Shown here: positions 1 to 9,659 of the stretch, one piece after another
How positions within the stretch are numbered: position 1 is the first letter of the stretch
Layout of the letters: every line of letters begins with the position of its first letter
Assembly (NCBI GenBank): GCA_025655595.1
Contig: JAHXIO010000001.1
Coordinates: 434,001 to 498,000 of the forward strand
Length of the DNA: 64,000 bases
Direction: 5' to 3'
Origin: Candidatus Thiodiazotropha sp. (ex Monitilora ramsayi)
Lineage (GTDB): Bacteria > Pseudomonadota > Gammaproteobacteria > Chromatiales > Chromatiaceae
Notes under the pieces: model-generated
Seen by the model: the letters and a program-made list of their open reading frames with translations, nothing else
Database searches by the model: none
Told to the model about the DNA's origin: nothing
Translations under genes and position numbers: made by a program

Positions 1-418
1 ATCCCAGGCTCCATTTATCACCCGCCAGGCCGGCTGTTGCGCCGATCATGAAAGATCCCGCATACCAGAAGGGGTTCAGCAGGCTCTTACGATTGTCGAG
101 GGCTTTCAATCGGGACTCGCACCAGTCGAGGTGGTCGTTCTCCTCCTGTGCTGCCCGCTCCATACTGTCTCGGACTTCAGGCAGTTTGGCGGTTAGCGCC
201 TGTCCCTGGTAAAGCGCCTGCGCACAGACCTCTCCGGTATGATTGATCCGCATCAGGCGGGCAGCCAAGTCCCTCTCCTGATCACTCATATCGGACTCAG
301 GATGGGCGTTTGCCGGATCCGGTCGCTCGGTGACCTGAGGACGTCCGAAAAGTGTGCGAAGGGCTTGATCGACGCCGATAATAAATCGGTCTGCTGGGTG
401 GTCTGTTCTCTCGGGCAT
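1..418 (-). CDS. coq7: 3-demethoxyubiquinol 3-hydroxylase (Coq7), partial at 3' end
   Basis: Reading the minus strand from the ATG at 418 gives 139 codons open to the window edge, so the C-terminal third is missing. Coq7 is a membrane-associated di-iron monooxygenase that hydroxylates demethoxyubiquinol late in ubiquinone synthesis. Family motifs are visible: TGE at residues 61-63 (first iron-ligand Glu) and EENDH at 92-96 (E-x-x-H ligand pair), followed by a hydrophobic NPFWYAGSF segment. It lies 31 bases downstream of glcF on the same strand and may be cotranscribed. The first 40 residues are the variable leader usual for bacterial Coq7. Confidence 0.9.
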   Translation of the reverse strand, partial: MPERTDHPADRFIIGVDQALRTLFGRPQVTERPDPANAHPESDMSDQERDLAARLMRINHTGEVCAQALYQGQALTAKLPEVRDSMERAAQEENDHLDWCESRLKALDNRKSLLNPFWYAGSFMIGATAGLAGDKWSLG

Positions 419-449
419 AGCGGAACCTTAGCTTCAGCGGGCGTCTGGA

Positions 450-1703
450 TCAAGCACGGGTTTCCAGTTGCTGTGCGAACAGCTCCACCGGGTGCATGAC
501 CTCCATCTCCAGATCCATCTGCCGGATCAATTGACGAAATTGAAGTGCGCAGCCGGTATTGCTCGTGATCAGAATATCCGCTTGTGAGGCCCTTAGGTAA
601 GCTGTTTTCCACTCTCCCAGGGCGGCAGAAAGTTTTGGCTGGGTCAGTAGATAACTCCCCGCCGCGCCACAGCAGATCCCTTCCTCAGGGAAATTGGTGA
701 TTTCAAGTGATGGAATACGCTGTAAAAGGTCTTGGCTGCGGTCGTTGTGACTGGAGCAGGGCGAGTGAACGATTACCTTTTTTTTCAGCGGCAATAACCT
801 GGGCAGCGTCTCTTCAGGCAGATCGAGCAGAAAGGCAGTGAGGTCTTTGATCGGAAGCTTTGTCTTCAGGTGCTCATCCAGCTCGAGTTGGCATGCGGTT
901 GCGAGTGTGATCAGGCAGTCGGCACGACTGATTTCGGTCTGCCGCCGATTCTCCTCGAGGAGTCGATCCGCATCGTCCGGATAGCCGTTATGCCGATGCA
1001 GTGCGCCACAGCAGACCTGTGATTGGGGAATCTCAACAGCGTAACCGAGACGGGTCAGGAGAGAGAGTGCCTGCATTATCAGTGTCTGCTCGGTCTGGCT
1101 GCCCACACAGCCGGTGAAGAGTTGTACCAGTCTCCCCGTAGGTTGCTTGGATGCATGCAAGCCCACCAGCGTGTTGCCCTTACTGGGCAGGTATCTGCCG
1201 AAGGCGATCAGACGCCGAAGTGTCTCAGATGGTACTAGACTGGCGAGACGGGTCAGGCCTAGACGGCGCAACAGGTTGTGAAGTGAACTCCATCGGGCCA
1301 GTCTGTTCCGGTCGCTGAGTTGATCGAACAGCCTGCGCCAGAGCGGGCTTCCATGGTGTTCTTTATTGATTAAAGCCCGGCCGCCATCGATGAGCTCCCC
1401 GTACCTGACCCCTGAGGGACAAACGGATTCGCAGGCACGACAGCTCAGGCAGCGTGACAGATGGTTCTCAAGTGAAGGGTCCTTTCTTAGCTCCCCTCTG
1501 GCAAGTGCTTGAATCAGGCTGATTCGACCGCGCGGAGAGTCGGCTTCGTTCTCCAGCACCAGGTAGGTGGGACAATGAGGGAGGCAGAGGCCGCACTTCA
1601 CGCAGCGGTCTGCCTCTTTGAGCAGTTGTTCAGGGGTCACAGTCGGGTGTGTGGGTATTGATGAATCAGGCCCTATAATAGCGGTTAAACGGCTGACTAT
1701 CAT
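450..1703 (-). CDS. glcF: Glycolate oxidase iron-sulfur subunit GlcF-like
   Basis: This is a heterodisulfide-reductase-like electron-transfer subunit of 417 residues, the usual GlcF size (about 400). Two 4Fe-4S motifs are visible (Cys34/37/40/44 and Cys85/88/91/95), followed by two CCG domains with CCG at 231-233 and 344-346. In the family it passes electrons from the FAD subunits GlcD/GlcE to quinone during glycolate oxidation. glcD and glcE would be expected upstream, but the next gene is divergent, so this is an orphan copy or serves another dehydrogenase (LutA-like proteins share the fold). The start is uncertain: an in-frame GTG at 1640 would remove 21 poorly conserved residues and clear the promoter region of the divergent gene. 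Confidence 0.85.
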   Translation of the reverse strand: MIVSRLTAIIGPDSSIPTHPTVTPEQLLKEADRCVKCGLCLPHCPTYLVLENEADSPRGRISLIQALARGELRKDPSLENHLSRCLSCRACESVCPSGVRYGELIDGGRALINKEHHGSPLWRRLFDQLSDRNRLARWSSLHNLLRRLGLTRLASLVPSETLRRLIAFGRYLPSKGNTLVGLHASKQPTGRLVQLFTGCVGSQTEQTLIMQALSLLTRLGYAVEIPQSQVCCGALHRHNGYPDDADRLLEENRRQTEISRADCLITLATACQLELDEHLKTKLPIKDLTAFLLDLPEETLPRLLPLKKKVIVHSPCSSHNDRSQDLLQRIPSLEITNFPEEGICCGAAGSYLLTQPKLSAALGEWKTAYLRASQADILITSNTGCALQFRQLIRQMDLEMEVMHPVELFAQQLETRA

Positions 1704-1722
1704 CGCAGGAAGAGTGTTTTTT

Positions 1723-2031
1723 ATGTCTTACTATCGCTACCACCTATTCTTTTGTGTCAATGAACGGGTGGATGGCCGTTCCTGTTGTGGCCAGCACGGT
1801 GCCAAAGAGATGCGGGACTACCTGAAGCAGAAGGTCAAAGATGCAGGGCTGGCCGGGCCTGGCGGTGTACGTGTCAATACGGCAGGCTGTCTGGACCGTT
1901 GTTCGGAAGGTCCAGTGTTAGTGGTCTATCCTGATGAGGTCTGGTACACATTTGTGGATAGAGAGGACATGGACGAGATCTTTGAAAAACACCTGGTCGG
2001 CGGCGAAGTGGTGGAAAGGCTCTGTATCTGA
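1723..2031 (+). CDS. Thioredoxin-like [2Fe-2S] ferredoxin
   Basis: A 102-residue protein with the cysteine pattern of thioredoxin-fold 2Fe-2S ferredoxins: Cys11, Cys21/22, Cys56 and Cys60, the last two in a GCLDRC context. A Shine-Dalgarno-like AGGAAGAG precedes the ATG. Proteins of this class resemble the ferredoxin-like subunits of NADH dehydrogenases and hydrogenases, but the partner of the stand-alone form is generally unknown. A TATAAT at 1674-1679 could be its -10 element, although no good -35 is present. It is divergent from glcF, so a shared redox role is possible but is only inference. It ends 3 bases before a convergent small gene. Confidence 0.82.
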   Translation: MSYYRYHLFFCVNERVDGRSCCGQHGAKEMRDYLKQKVKDAGLAGPGGVRVNTAGCLDRCSEGPVLVVYPDEVWYTFVDREDMDEIFEKHLVGGEVVERLCI

Positions 2032-2034
2032 GCT

Positions 2035-2220
2035 TCAAATCGCAGTCGTACGGGTTTTGCTGCAACGTTTACAACGGTGGATGGTCACTAACCTGCCCTG
2101 TTTGACATTGAATATCGATCTCTTGTCGATGATCCATTTGTGGAACCCCTCCCGACAGAGACCCTTACCTTTAAATTTTTCGCTGGCACTGGGCTTTTTA
2201 AATTTTATGATCCGGGACAT
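2035..2220 (-). CDS. Small conserved-type protein with CxxC motif, possible zinc ribbon
   Basis: A 61-residue basic protein read from the ATG at 2220; an alternative start at 2265 adds 15 residues without better support. It begins with a lysine-rich MSRIIKFKK stretch, then has Cys22 and His27 and a later Cys50-x-x-Cys53, a spacing compatible with one zinc site. There is no signal peptide or membrane segment, so it is probably cytosolic and may bind nucleic acid, which is inferred from charge only. It converges on the ferredoxin gene with a 3-base gap. I recall similar short gammaproteobacterial proteins but cannot name a family. Confidence 0.6.
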   Translation of the reverse strand: MSRIIKFKKPSASEKFKGKGLCREGFHKWIIDKRSIFNVKQGRLVTIHRCKRCSKTRTTAI

Positions 2221-2469
2221 AGCACTTGTCTCGTAATTAACTGGAATCTGGTTGTCTTCCTGCATGAATAAACAGGCGTGATAATCCGTACAGAGTATGG
2301 CGTGGGATGGTTTGTATCAAATAATTCAGTAAGTAGACCTGATTAAAAGATTCGATAGCCGACAAATCCTATTTGTGTGCATGGTCAGCGCTATCGCTAA
2401 TGATCGCTTGACGGTTGAATCAGCCACCGACACAATGGCCAGAATTTGGAAAGTCACATCTGAACTGCT

Positions 2470-3285
2470 GTGAACACAGTCCCATCCCTGATTAAAATCC
2501 GTAATCTCCACTTCTCCCGCGGAGACCGCTCTATCTTCAATGGCGTGGATATCGACATCCCCCGTGGCAAGGTCACTGCTATCATGGGACCCAGTGGCAC
2601 CGGCAAGACCACCCTGCTGAAACTGATAGGCGGCCAGCTTCGGCCCAGTCAAGGCACCATCGAGGTTGATGGTCAAAATGTGCACGAACTTTCCCGCAAG
2701 GCGCTGTTCGAGCTTCGTATGCGTATGGGGATGCTGTTTCAGACCGGCGCCCTCCTGACCGATCTCAACGTCTACGACAATGTGGCCTATCCCCTGCGGG
2801 AACATACCAACCTCCCGGAGTCAATGATACGCCGCCTGGTTCTGATGAAACTGGAGGCGGTAGGTTTGCGCGGTGCTCGCGACCTGATGCCGTCGGCATT
2901 GTCGGGCGGAATGGCAAGACGGGTGGCTCTGTCCAGAGCAATCGCGCTGGATCCGATGATGGTGATGTATGATGAGCCGTTCACCGGTCAGGACCCGATC
3001 TCCATGGGGGTATTGGCGCAGCTGGTCAGACGGCTTAACGATGCCGCTGGGCTGACCAGCATCCTTGTCTCCCACGATGTGGAGGAGACCTCATCTATTT
3101 CAGATCTGGTCTATGTCATCAACGGGGGTAAAGTGATCGAGCAGGGGACGCCCAAGGAGTTGGCGGATTCAACCTCCGCTTCGGTCCGACAGTTCATGAG
3201 CGGACTGCCCGACGGACCGGTTGGGTTTCACTATGAGGCACCCACCCTGGAAGAGGACTTACTGAGTATGCGGGGAGGCAACTGA
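2470..3285 (+). CDS. mlaF: Phospholipid ABC transporter ATP-binding protein MlaF
   Basis: Cytoplasmic ATPase (271 residues) of the MlaFEDB complex that moves phospholipids between the inner membrane and the periplasm to keep outer-membrane lipid asymmetry. Walker A GPSGTGKT lies at residues 40-47, the ABC signature LSGG at 144-147 and Walker B ending in YDEP at 167-170. The H-loop lies in the VSHD stretch. The start codon is GTG with a poor Shine-Dalgarno. Its stop codon overlaps the mlaE start (TGATG), so the two are translationally coupled. Confidence 0.95.
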   Translation: MNTVPSLIKIRNLHFSRGDRSIFNGVDIDIPRGKVTAIMGPSGTGKTTLLKLIGGQLRPSQGTIEVDGQNVHELSRKALFELRMRMGMLFQTGALLTDLNVYDNVAYPLREHTNLPESMIRRLVLMKLEAVGLRGARDLMPSALSGGMARRVALSRAIALDPMMVMYDEPFTGQDPISMGVLAQLVRRLNDAAGLTSILVSHDVEETSSISDLVYVINGGKVIEQGTPKELADSTSASVRQFMSGLPDGPVGFHYEAPTLEEDLLSMRGGN

Positions 3286-4064
3286 TGCTGGATCTTCTGG
3301 CCGATTTCGGCCGTAAAGGGGTCGAGGCATTCGAGCGTTTGGGTCGAGGGCACCTGCTGTTTCTTCAGATTCTTGCGGGTATTACGAGCCTGCTGCCCCG
3401 CCCCGGCTTGCTGCTGACACAGATACATAGTATTGGGGTGCGCACCGTCACCATTATCGTGGTCTCCGGTCTCTTTGTCGGTATGGTGTTGAGCCTGCAG
3501 GGTTACTATGTGTTGTCCCAGTTTGCCGCAGAAGACAGTCTTGGCGTGATGGTGGCTGCCTCGCTCGTGAGGGAACTCGGTCCTGTGGTGACAGCGTTAC
3601 TGTTTGCCGGGCGTGCGGGATCCGCCCTGACGGCGGAGATCGGTCTGATGAAAGCTACCGAGCAGCTTTCCGGATTGGAGATGATGGCGGTCGATCCGGT
3701 GCGCAGAATACTCACTCCCCGATTCTTTGCCGGGTTTATCTCCATGCCTTTGCTTGCCGCGCTCTTCAGCGCAGTGGGTGCGATTGGCGGGTATTTTGTC
3801 GGTGTTGGTCTGCTGGGCGTGGATGAAGGTGCTTTCTGGAGCCAGATGCAGTCCAAAATCGACTGGAACGAGGATGTGATCAACGGTGTCATCAAGAGTC
3901 TGGTGTTCGGTGTTATCTGTACCTGGATCGCCCTTTTCCAGGGTTATGACACTGTGCCTACTTCCGCCGGTGTAAGCCGCTCCACGACCCGGACGGTGGT
4001 ACACTCGGCACTGGCCGTACTGGTACTCGACTTTGTGCTGACCGCACTGATGTTTGGAGATTGA
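3285..4064 (+). CDS. mlaE: Phospholipid ABC transporter permease MlaE
   Basis: Integral inner-membrane permease of 259 residues, the normal MlaE length (E. coli 260). Five or so hydrophobic segments are visible, and the MlaE-family [18 protein letters not shown] stretch occupies roughly residues 96-113, where an amphipathic helix contacts MlaF. The start overlaps the mlaF stop, and mlaD follows after 3 bases. Confidence 0.95.
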   Translation: MLDLLADFGRKGVEAFERLGRGHLLFLQILAGITSLLPRPGLLLTQIHSIGVRTVTIIVVSGLFVGMVLSLQGYYVLSQFAAEDSLGVMVAASLVRELGPVVTALLFAGRAGSALTAEIGLMKATEQLSGLEMMAVDPVRRILTPRFFAGFISMPLLAALFSAVGAIGGYFVGVGLLGVDEGAFWSQMQSKIDWNEDVINGVIKSLVFGVICTWIALFQGYDTVPTSAGVSRSTTRTVVHSALAVLVLDFVLTALMFGD

Positions 4065-4067
4065 TAG

Positions 4068-4544
4068 ATGAAAATGAGACAGCTGGAAATTACCGTCGGT
4101 GCCTTTATGGCTGCCGGTCTGGTGGCGCTGTTTTTTCTTGCCATGCAGGTGAGCAATCTGGCCAATATCACGACCAGTGAGGGCTATGAAATCACTGCGC
4201 GCTTCGACAATATAGGCGGGCTCAAGGTGAGATCACCCGTCTCCATGGCAGGGGTCAGGATCGGCCGGGTTGTCGATATCGGGTATGACCAGAAGAGCTT
4301 TGAGGCGGTGGTCACAATGCTGATCGAGCCGGACTATAACCAGATTCCCGAGGATACCATTGCCAAGATCTATACCTCAGGATTATTGGGTGAGCAGTAT
4401 GTCGGTCTTGATCCGGGTGGCAGTATGGAGAGTCTTGAGCAGGGTAGTGAAATCATGATTACCCAGTCGGCCTTGGTATTAGAAGAGATTATCGGTCAGT
4501 TTCTCTTCAGTCAGGCGGAAGAGAACGCCATGACCCAGGAATAA
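4068..4544 (+). CDS. mlaD: Phospholipid transport substrate-binding protein MlaD (MCE domain)
   Basis: A 158-residue protein with one N-terminal membrane anchor (about residues 9-27) and a single MCE domain from about residue 38 to 120, with the family stretches ARFDNIGGL and VRSPVSMAGVRIGRV. MlaD forms a hexameric ring on the periplasmic face of MlaE and accepts lipids from MlaC in E. coli. It is a little shorter than E. coli MlaD (183) at the C-terminus. The next gene is mlaB, not mlaC. Confidence 0.94.
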   Translation: MKMRQLEITVGAFMAAGLVALFFLAMQVSNLANITTSEGYEITARFDNIGGLKVRSPVSMAGVRIGRVVDIGYDQKSFEAVVTMLIEPDYNQIPEDTIAKIYTSGLLGEQYVGLDPGGSMESLEQGSEIMITQSALVLEEIIGQFLFSQAEENAMTQE

Positions 4545-4547
4545 CGG

Positions 4548-4859
4548 ATGACGACTACGCGTATCGAGCGTGACGGCGCCTTCCATTTTCATGTGGTCGG
4601 TGAGATGACCTTCTCCACAACAACGATGTTGCTGCAGCAATCAGAGACTTTTTTTTCTGGATCACAGGATGTGGAGATCGATCTGTCACAGGTAACCGCT
4701 GCAGACAGTGCGGGGCTCGCTCTGTTGTTGGAGTGGAAGGCGGTGGCGGCTCACAAAGGGGTCCAGGTAGCCGTCAAAGAAATACCTGGAGATATGCTGT
4801 CCATTGCCCATCTTTGCCAGATTGACTCACTATTTGAGGATTCTGAGACCGGGGGATAG
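4548..4859 (+). CDS. mlaB: STAS-domain protein MlaB
   Basis: A 103-residue cytosolic STAS domain. The conserved core VEIDLSQVTAADSAGLALL carries the DSAG loop typical of STAS proteins. In the Mla system MlaB binds MlaF and is needed for assembly and activity of the transporter. It starts 3 bases after the mlaD stop and is the last gene of the operon: the 209 bases before trxA contain no further mla gene. mlaC, which normally sits between mlaD and mlaB, is absent here. Confidence 0.85.
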   Translation: MTTTRIERDGAFHFHVVGEMTFSTTTMLLQQSETFFSGSQDVEIDLSQVTAADSAGLALLLEWKAVAAHKGVQVAVKEIPGDMLSIAHLCQIDSLFEDSETGG

Positions 4860-5068
4860 CTTCAGAAAGGAGAATTATGCTTTAAATGGCACTGAAGTCT
4901 TGAAAAATGAGGCGATATGGGCTTGAATATCCAGTCTCATCCAGAGGTCCTCCCCGTTTTTTCGTTTTTCAATGTCCCATGGAGTCGTTCTGGATCCTTG
5001 GCAAGGTGCGCAGATGCAACCCGCAGACGCCCCGGTAAACTCCCAAAAAGTCGGAGATACTCAATCCA

Positions 5069-5395
5069 ATGAGTGAGCATATTGTTCATGTGACCGATGA
5101 TTCCTTTGAGTCAGACGTCTTAAAATCTAATGAGCCTGTACTAATAGACTACTGGGCGGAATGGTGTGGTCCCTGTAAAATGATCGCTCCGGTGCTGGAT
5201 GAGATCGCTAGCGAATACACAGGCCGGTTGAAAATTGCCAAACTGAATATCGACGAAAATCCCAATACGCCTCCCCGCTATGGTATCCGTGGTATTCCCA
5301 CGTTGATGCTGTTTAAGAATGGCGAGGTCGAGGCAACCAAAGTGGGCGCCGTCTCCAAATCTCAACTCGTAGCTTTTATCGATAGCAACCTATAG
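5069..5395 (+). CDS. trxA: Thioredoxin 1
   Basis: Cytosolic disulfide reductase of 108 residues, exactly the E. coli TrxA length. The active site WCGPC is at residues 32-36, the buried Asp is in the [10 protein letters not shown] strand, and the cis-Pro is in the GIPTLMLF strand. It donates electrons to ribonucleotide reductase, PAPS reductase and other targets. It sits upstream of rho, the same pairing as in E. coli. The 209-base upstream gap presumably holds its promoter, but no strong consensus is visible. Confidence 0.97.
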   Translation: MSEHIVHVTDDSFESDVLKSNEPVLIDYWAEWCGPCKMIAPVLDEIASEYTGRLKIAKLNIDENPNTPPRYGIRGIPTLMLFKNGEVEATKVGAVSKSQLVAFIDSNL

Positions 5396-5569
5396 ATACA
5401 AAATTCAGGACTGGGCGCGTTTAACCGCTCTCCAATCGCCTTCCCCAAGACCAAGTTCGGACAATCCTGCGTCCCAGCCTGAAAAGTGATCACTGAATCC
5501 ATCACGCCAGCCTAAGGCGATAACCGCCCCAAACTAAAAAATTCCGAAAACCAAAACCTTTAGACAATT
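5396..5569 (+). promoter_or_regulatory. rho leader, C-rich and G-poor, candidate rut/autoregulatory region
   Basis: The 174 bases between trxA and rho hold no gene. From about 5425 onward the plus strand is visibly rich in C and poor in G and has little hairpin potential, the composition preferred by Rho for loading. In E. coli the rho leader is subject to Rho-dependent autoregulation; that the same happens here is inference. No good Shine-Dalgarno is seen before the rho ATG. Confidence 0.45.
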
Positions 5570-6826
5570 ATGAATCTGACTGAACTGAAGAAGAAGCCGG
5601 TAGCAGAACTGGCAGATCTCGCCCGAGAAATGAAAATCGAGGGCATGGCTCGAACCCGAAAGCAGGATCTGATCTTCGCCATATTGAAGGCCCACGCCAA
5701 GAAAGGTGAGAGTATTTTCGGTGACGGGGTATTGGAAATCCTACAAGATGGGTTCGGGTTTCTTCGTTCGGCGGACAGCTCCTATCTGGCCGGTCCCGAT
5801 GATATCTATGTTTCTCCCAGCCAGATTCGGCGTTTCAGTCTGCGAACCGGCGATACCATCTCCGGCAAGATCCGCCCCCCGAAAGATGGAGAGCGATATT
5901 TCGCGCTGCTCAAGGTTGATGAAATCAACTATGACAAACCCGAGAACGCCAAGAGCAAAATCCTGTTCGAGAATTTCACGCCGCTGTTCGCCAATAAGCG
6001 GTTTCATCTGGAGATCGGGAACGGCAGTACGGAAGATATTACGGCTCGTACCATCGATCTCTGTGCACCCATCGGTAAAGGGCAGCGTGGTCTGATCGTC
6101 TCCCCGCCGAAAGCGGGTAAAACTATGATGCTGCAGAACATTGCACAGTCGATTACCCATAATCATCCTGAGTGTTATGTCATTGTGCTGTTGATCGACG
6201 AACGCCCTGAAGAGGTGACCGAGATGGCTCGTTCGGTACGTGGCGAGGTTATCTCCAGTACCTTCGATGAACCGGCAACACGCCATGTGCAGGTTGCGGA
6301 AATGGTCATTGAAAAAGCCAAACGTTTAGTCGAGCATAAAAAGGATGTGGTGATCCTGCTCGACTCCATCACCCGCCTGGCCCGTGCGTACAATACCGTC
6401 GTACCCTCTTCAGGCAAGGTGTTGACAGGTGGTGTCGACGCCAACGCATTGCAGCGTCCCAAGCGTTTCTTCGGTGCGGCACGAAATGTTGAAGAGGGAG
6501 GGTCACTGACCATTTTGGCCACCGCCCTGGTCGAGACCGGTTCGCGTATGGACGATGTCATCTATGAGGAGTTCAAGGGTACCGGCAACATGGAGGTGCA
6601 TCTGGATAGACGAATTGCAGAAAAGCGTATTTTTCCGGCGATCAATATCAACCGCTCAGGGACGCGCCGTGAAGAGCTGTTGATGAAACCGGATGAACTG
6701 CAAAAGATGTGGATCTTGCGCAAGATTCTGCACCCGATGGATGAACTTGCGGCCATGGAATTCCTTTTCGATAAACTGAAGGTGTCGAAAACCAACGAAG
6801 AGTTTTTTGATGCCATGAAGGGATAA
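5570..6826 (+). CDS. rho: Transcription termination factor Rho
   Basis: Hexameric RNA helicase of 418 residues (E. coli 419). The N-terminal helix bundle and cold-shock-like RNA-binding domain ([17 protein letters not shown]) occupy about residues 1-125. The ATPase domain has the P-loop SPPKAGKT at 178-185, the Walker B region [16 protein letters not shown], and the Q-loop and R-loop regions around [11 protein letters not shown] and [11 protein letters not shown]. All key parts appear intact. It is followed by a strong intrinsic terminator at 6858-6881. Confidence 0.98.
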   Translation: MNLTELKKKPVAELADLAREMKIEGMARTRKQDLIFAILKAHAKKGESIFGDGVLEILQDGFGFLRSADSSYLAGPDDIYVSPSQIRRFSLRTGDTISGKIRPPKDGERYFALLKVDEINYDKPENAKSKILFENFTPLFANKRFHLEIGNGSTEDITARTIDLCAPIGKGQRGLIVSPPKAGKTMMLQNIAQSITHNHPECYVIVLLIDERPEEVTEMARSVRGEVISSTFDEPATRHVQVAEMVIEKAKRLVEHKKDVVILLDSITRLARAYNTVVPSSGKVLTGGVDANALQRPKRFFGAARNVEEGGSLTILATALVETGSRMDDVIYEEFKGTGNMEVHLDRRIAEKRIFPAININRSGTRREELLMKPDELQKMWILRKILHPMDELAAMEFLFDKLKVSKTNEEFFDAMKG

Positions 6827-6857
6827 TTCCTACCCTTCATTATCTGTATTTGTGAGA

Positions 6858-6881
6858 GGGGGCCGAAAGGCCCCTTTTTTT
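6858..6881 (+). terminator. Intrinsic terminator of rho
   Basis: A perfect GGGGCC/GGCCCC stem (6859-6864 with 6869-6874) closed by a GAAA tetraloop is followed by seven T. This is a textbook rho-independent terminator 31 bases after the rho stop. Confidence 0.92.
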
Positions 6882-6974
6882 CTGGGAGAAGCAGTGAAAG
6901 CAAAATCGGGTTGGCAGCGTAAGTAGCAGTGAAAGACGTTTTATTACTATTTCACATAACTTAAGGGAAAGGTG

Positions 6975-7281
6975 ATGAAAAACAATCACTATTTTTGCTG
7001 CGACCCTTATGGTTTTCGGTTTTGCCAATGCCCAGTCGCATGAGTTTTTATAAGGCACTTGGCGGCAATCGTGACTTCTACTCAGGTATCACCAGATCAA
7101 AGGCGCTGCCGACTGTATCGCAGGATGGTTCACATGACTTCTACGGATCAGGTACCAATGATTTCTATGCCATAGTACCGAGAATGTCGGTATCGCATAT
7201 TGCCCGGTGATTGCTCTGGTGGGTAGTGATGATGGCTTTGGCAGCAGCCTGCTAGATGCTGGACATGATATTAGGTGGTAA
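6975..7281 (+). pseudogene. Frameshifted small secreted protein with DFY repeats
   Basis: A Shine-Dalgarno-like AAGGGAAAGG precedes the ATG at 6975. Literal translation stops after 22 codons. Skipping one base in the A5 run near 6978 restores a clear signal peptide (MKTITIFAATLMVFGFANA). Skipping one base in the T5 run near 7046 continues into a stretch with three short repeats ending in DFY (NRDFY, SHDFY, TNDFY). A third shift near 7170 leads to a tail containing VGIAYCPVIALVG and ending with TAA at 7279. Three shifts in about 300 bases, two of them in homopolymers, indicate a decayed gene, or sequencing error if the read technology was homopolymer-prone. The function is unknown. Confidence 0.55.
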
Positions 7282-7314
7282 CCCCGAGAAGTATCCCATA
7301 GGGATATGGCACTT

Positions 7315-7348
7315 GAAAAAACAGTCCGCAATGCGGGCCGTTTTTTTT
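7315..7348 (+). terminator. Terminator-like hairpin after the degenerate gene
   Basis: A run of six A, a GC-rich stem centred on CCGC-AAT-GCGG (7326-7336) and a run of eight T (7341-7348) form a symmetrical terminator that could work in either direction. It separates the degenerate gene from murU. A perfect 6-bp inverted repeat (TATCCC-ATA-GGGATA, 7292-7306) lies just upstream. Confidence 0.7.
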
Positions 7349-7479
7349 ATGCATAAAAGAAAGCAAATCTGAATGGCCCGGCCTCATGTTGGGTCAAATG
7401 GTGAAGTGAACACAAGTTTTACTTGTCACTGCCTGCTTCCGGCATTGTATGATGAAATCTGTTCCACCTTGTGTATTGA

Positions 7480-8175
<696 letters not shown>

Positions 8176-8179
8176 GAGA

Positions 8180-9601
8180 ATGGGGCAGGAGATACCTTCA
8201 AGTCGCTTTCAGGATGCGGATTTCGCCGAGTTTCAGCGTCGTTTGGAGGTGGAGACCCGATTGCTTGCCGAATGGTTCGAGTCCGGTCTGTTTTCGAGTC
8301 CTGATGCATTAGGTGGATTTGAACTTGAGGCTTGCCTCTTGGATAAGCAGAGAGGTGAACCCGCTCCGAAAAATCAACAGTTGCTGGAAAACTTCGATGA
8401 ACCTCTGGTGGTACCGGAACTGGCCACCTTTAATGTGGAGTTCAATAGTCGGGTGCGCCGTTTGCAGGGTGATGTGTTCAGCCGAATGGCAGAGGAGCTG
8501 GATACGTTATGGCGGCGGGTCAATGTTCATGCCGATGCGCTGGGATTGAGGCTGGGCATGATAGGTATTCTGCCGACCTTGCAGCAGAACGCGCTTTCCC
8601 TCTCCAATATGTCACCGCTGAATCGCTACCGGGCACTCAACGAACAGGTCTTCAGGTTGCGCAACGGCCTGCCTGTCAGATTGGAAATCGATGGGAGGGA
8701 ATCTCTGAGGCTGAGCCATGAAGACGTGATGCTGGAGTCGGCGGCAACCTCGTTTCAGATCCATCTGCAGGTGGATGGCGCACACGCTGCTGATCTATAC
8801 AATCTGTCGAAAATCGTCTCTGCCCCGATGGTTGGTGTCAGCGCCAACTCACCCTACCTGTTCGGGCGTGATCTTTGGGATGAGACGAGGATACCCTTGT
8901 TCGAGCAGTCGATCTCTGTGGGTGCTTCAGATCTGACCAAACGGGTCAGTTTCGGTATTCGTTACGTCTATGACTCGATCATGGAGAACTTCACTGCGAA
9001 TTTTCAACGCTATCCGGTGTTGCTGCCACTATTGATGGATGAACCACCGGAAAAGCTGGCCCACTTGAGACTGCATAATGGGACCATCTGGCGTTGGAAC
9101 CGGCCTTTGATCGGCTTTGACGATCAAGGTGAGCCGAAACTTCGAATTGAGCATCGTGTGATTCCTGCAGGACCGAGTGTGAAGGATTCGATAGCCAATG
9201 CCGCCTTCTATTTTGGCCTGGTCCATGGTCTGCTTGAGAATGAAGAGGCACCGACAGAAAAGTTGAGCTTCGAACTTGCCCGTAGGAATTACTATGCAGC
9301 GGCGAGGCTGGGTTTACAGGCTGAAGTTTCGTGGTTTGATATCGAGAAGATCAGGTTGGCACAGTTGGTGACTGAGCGTCTGTTGCCTGTGGCGGCTGAG
9401 GGTTTGACGAATCTGGGAGTCGATCAAAGTGAGAGCGAGTTTTGGCTTGGTATTATCAAAGCGCGGGTACAAAAAGGGATGAACGGAGCCAAATGGCAGC
9501 GTAGCTGGGTGGCTGCTCATGGCACCGATTTCCATGCATTGATGGAGGACTATTTAGCACATCAGGAGAGTGGGAGGCCTGTGCATGAGTGGCCGGTGTG
9601 A
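8180..9601 (+). CDS. GCS2/YbdK-type glutamate-cysteine ligase family protein
   Basis: A 473-residue protein resembling the glutamate-cysteine ligase family 2 (COG2170-type carboxylate-amine ligases). Supporting stretches are FELEACLLD near the N-terminus (the substrate/metal-binding strand with FE-x-E), TSFQIHLQV in mid-protein (Q-x-H metal-binding pattern) and RIEHRVIPAGPS in the C-terminal half. It starts 4 bases after murU with GAGAGA ahead of the ATG. The following gene encodes an amidohydrolase-like zinc enzyme, so the pair may build and cleave an unknown gamma-glutamyl or related amide. Classical GshA activity is possible but not shown. Confidence 0.72.
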   Translation: MGQEIPSSRFQDADFAEFQRRLEVETRLLAEWFESGLFSSPDALGGFELEACLLDKQRGEPAPKNQQLLENFDEPLVVPELATFNVEFNSRVRRLQGDVFSRMAEELDTLWRRVNVHADALGLRLGMIGILPTLQQNALSLSNMSPLNRYRALNEQVFRLRNGLPVRLEIDGRESLRLSHEDVMLESAATSFQIHLQVDGAHAADLYNLSKIVSAPMVGVSANSPYLFGRDLWDETRIPLFEQSISVGASDLTKRVSFGIRYVYDSIMENFTANFQRYPVLLPLLMDEPPEKLAHLRLHNGTIWRWNRPLIGFDDQGEPKLRIEHRVIPAGPSVKDSIANAAFYFGLVHGLLENEEAPTEKLSFELARRNYYAAARLGLQAEVSWFDIEKIRLAQLVTERLLPVAAEGLTNLGVDQSESEFWLGIIKARVQKGMNGAKWQRSWVAAHGTDFHALMEDYLAHQESGRPVHEWPV

Positions 9602-9659
9602 GTATGGTTTGTGGGCAGCTTGCATAGTGTTGAAAGATTCTGGTTTCAAAGGTTAGCGA

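Noticed and set aside
1658-1679. A full sigma-70 promoter at TTGATG/TATAAT before the ferredoxin gene
   Set aside because: The two hexamers are only 10 bases apart; only the -10 match is good.
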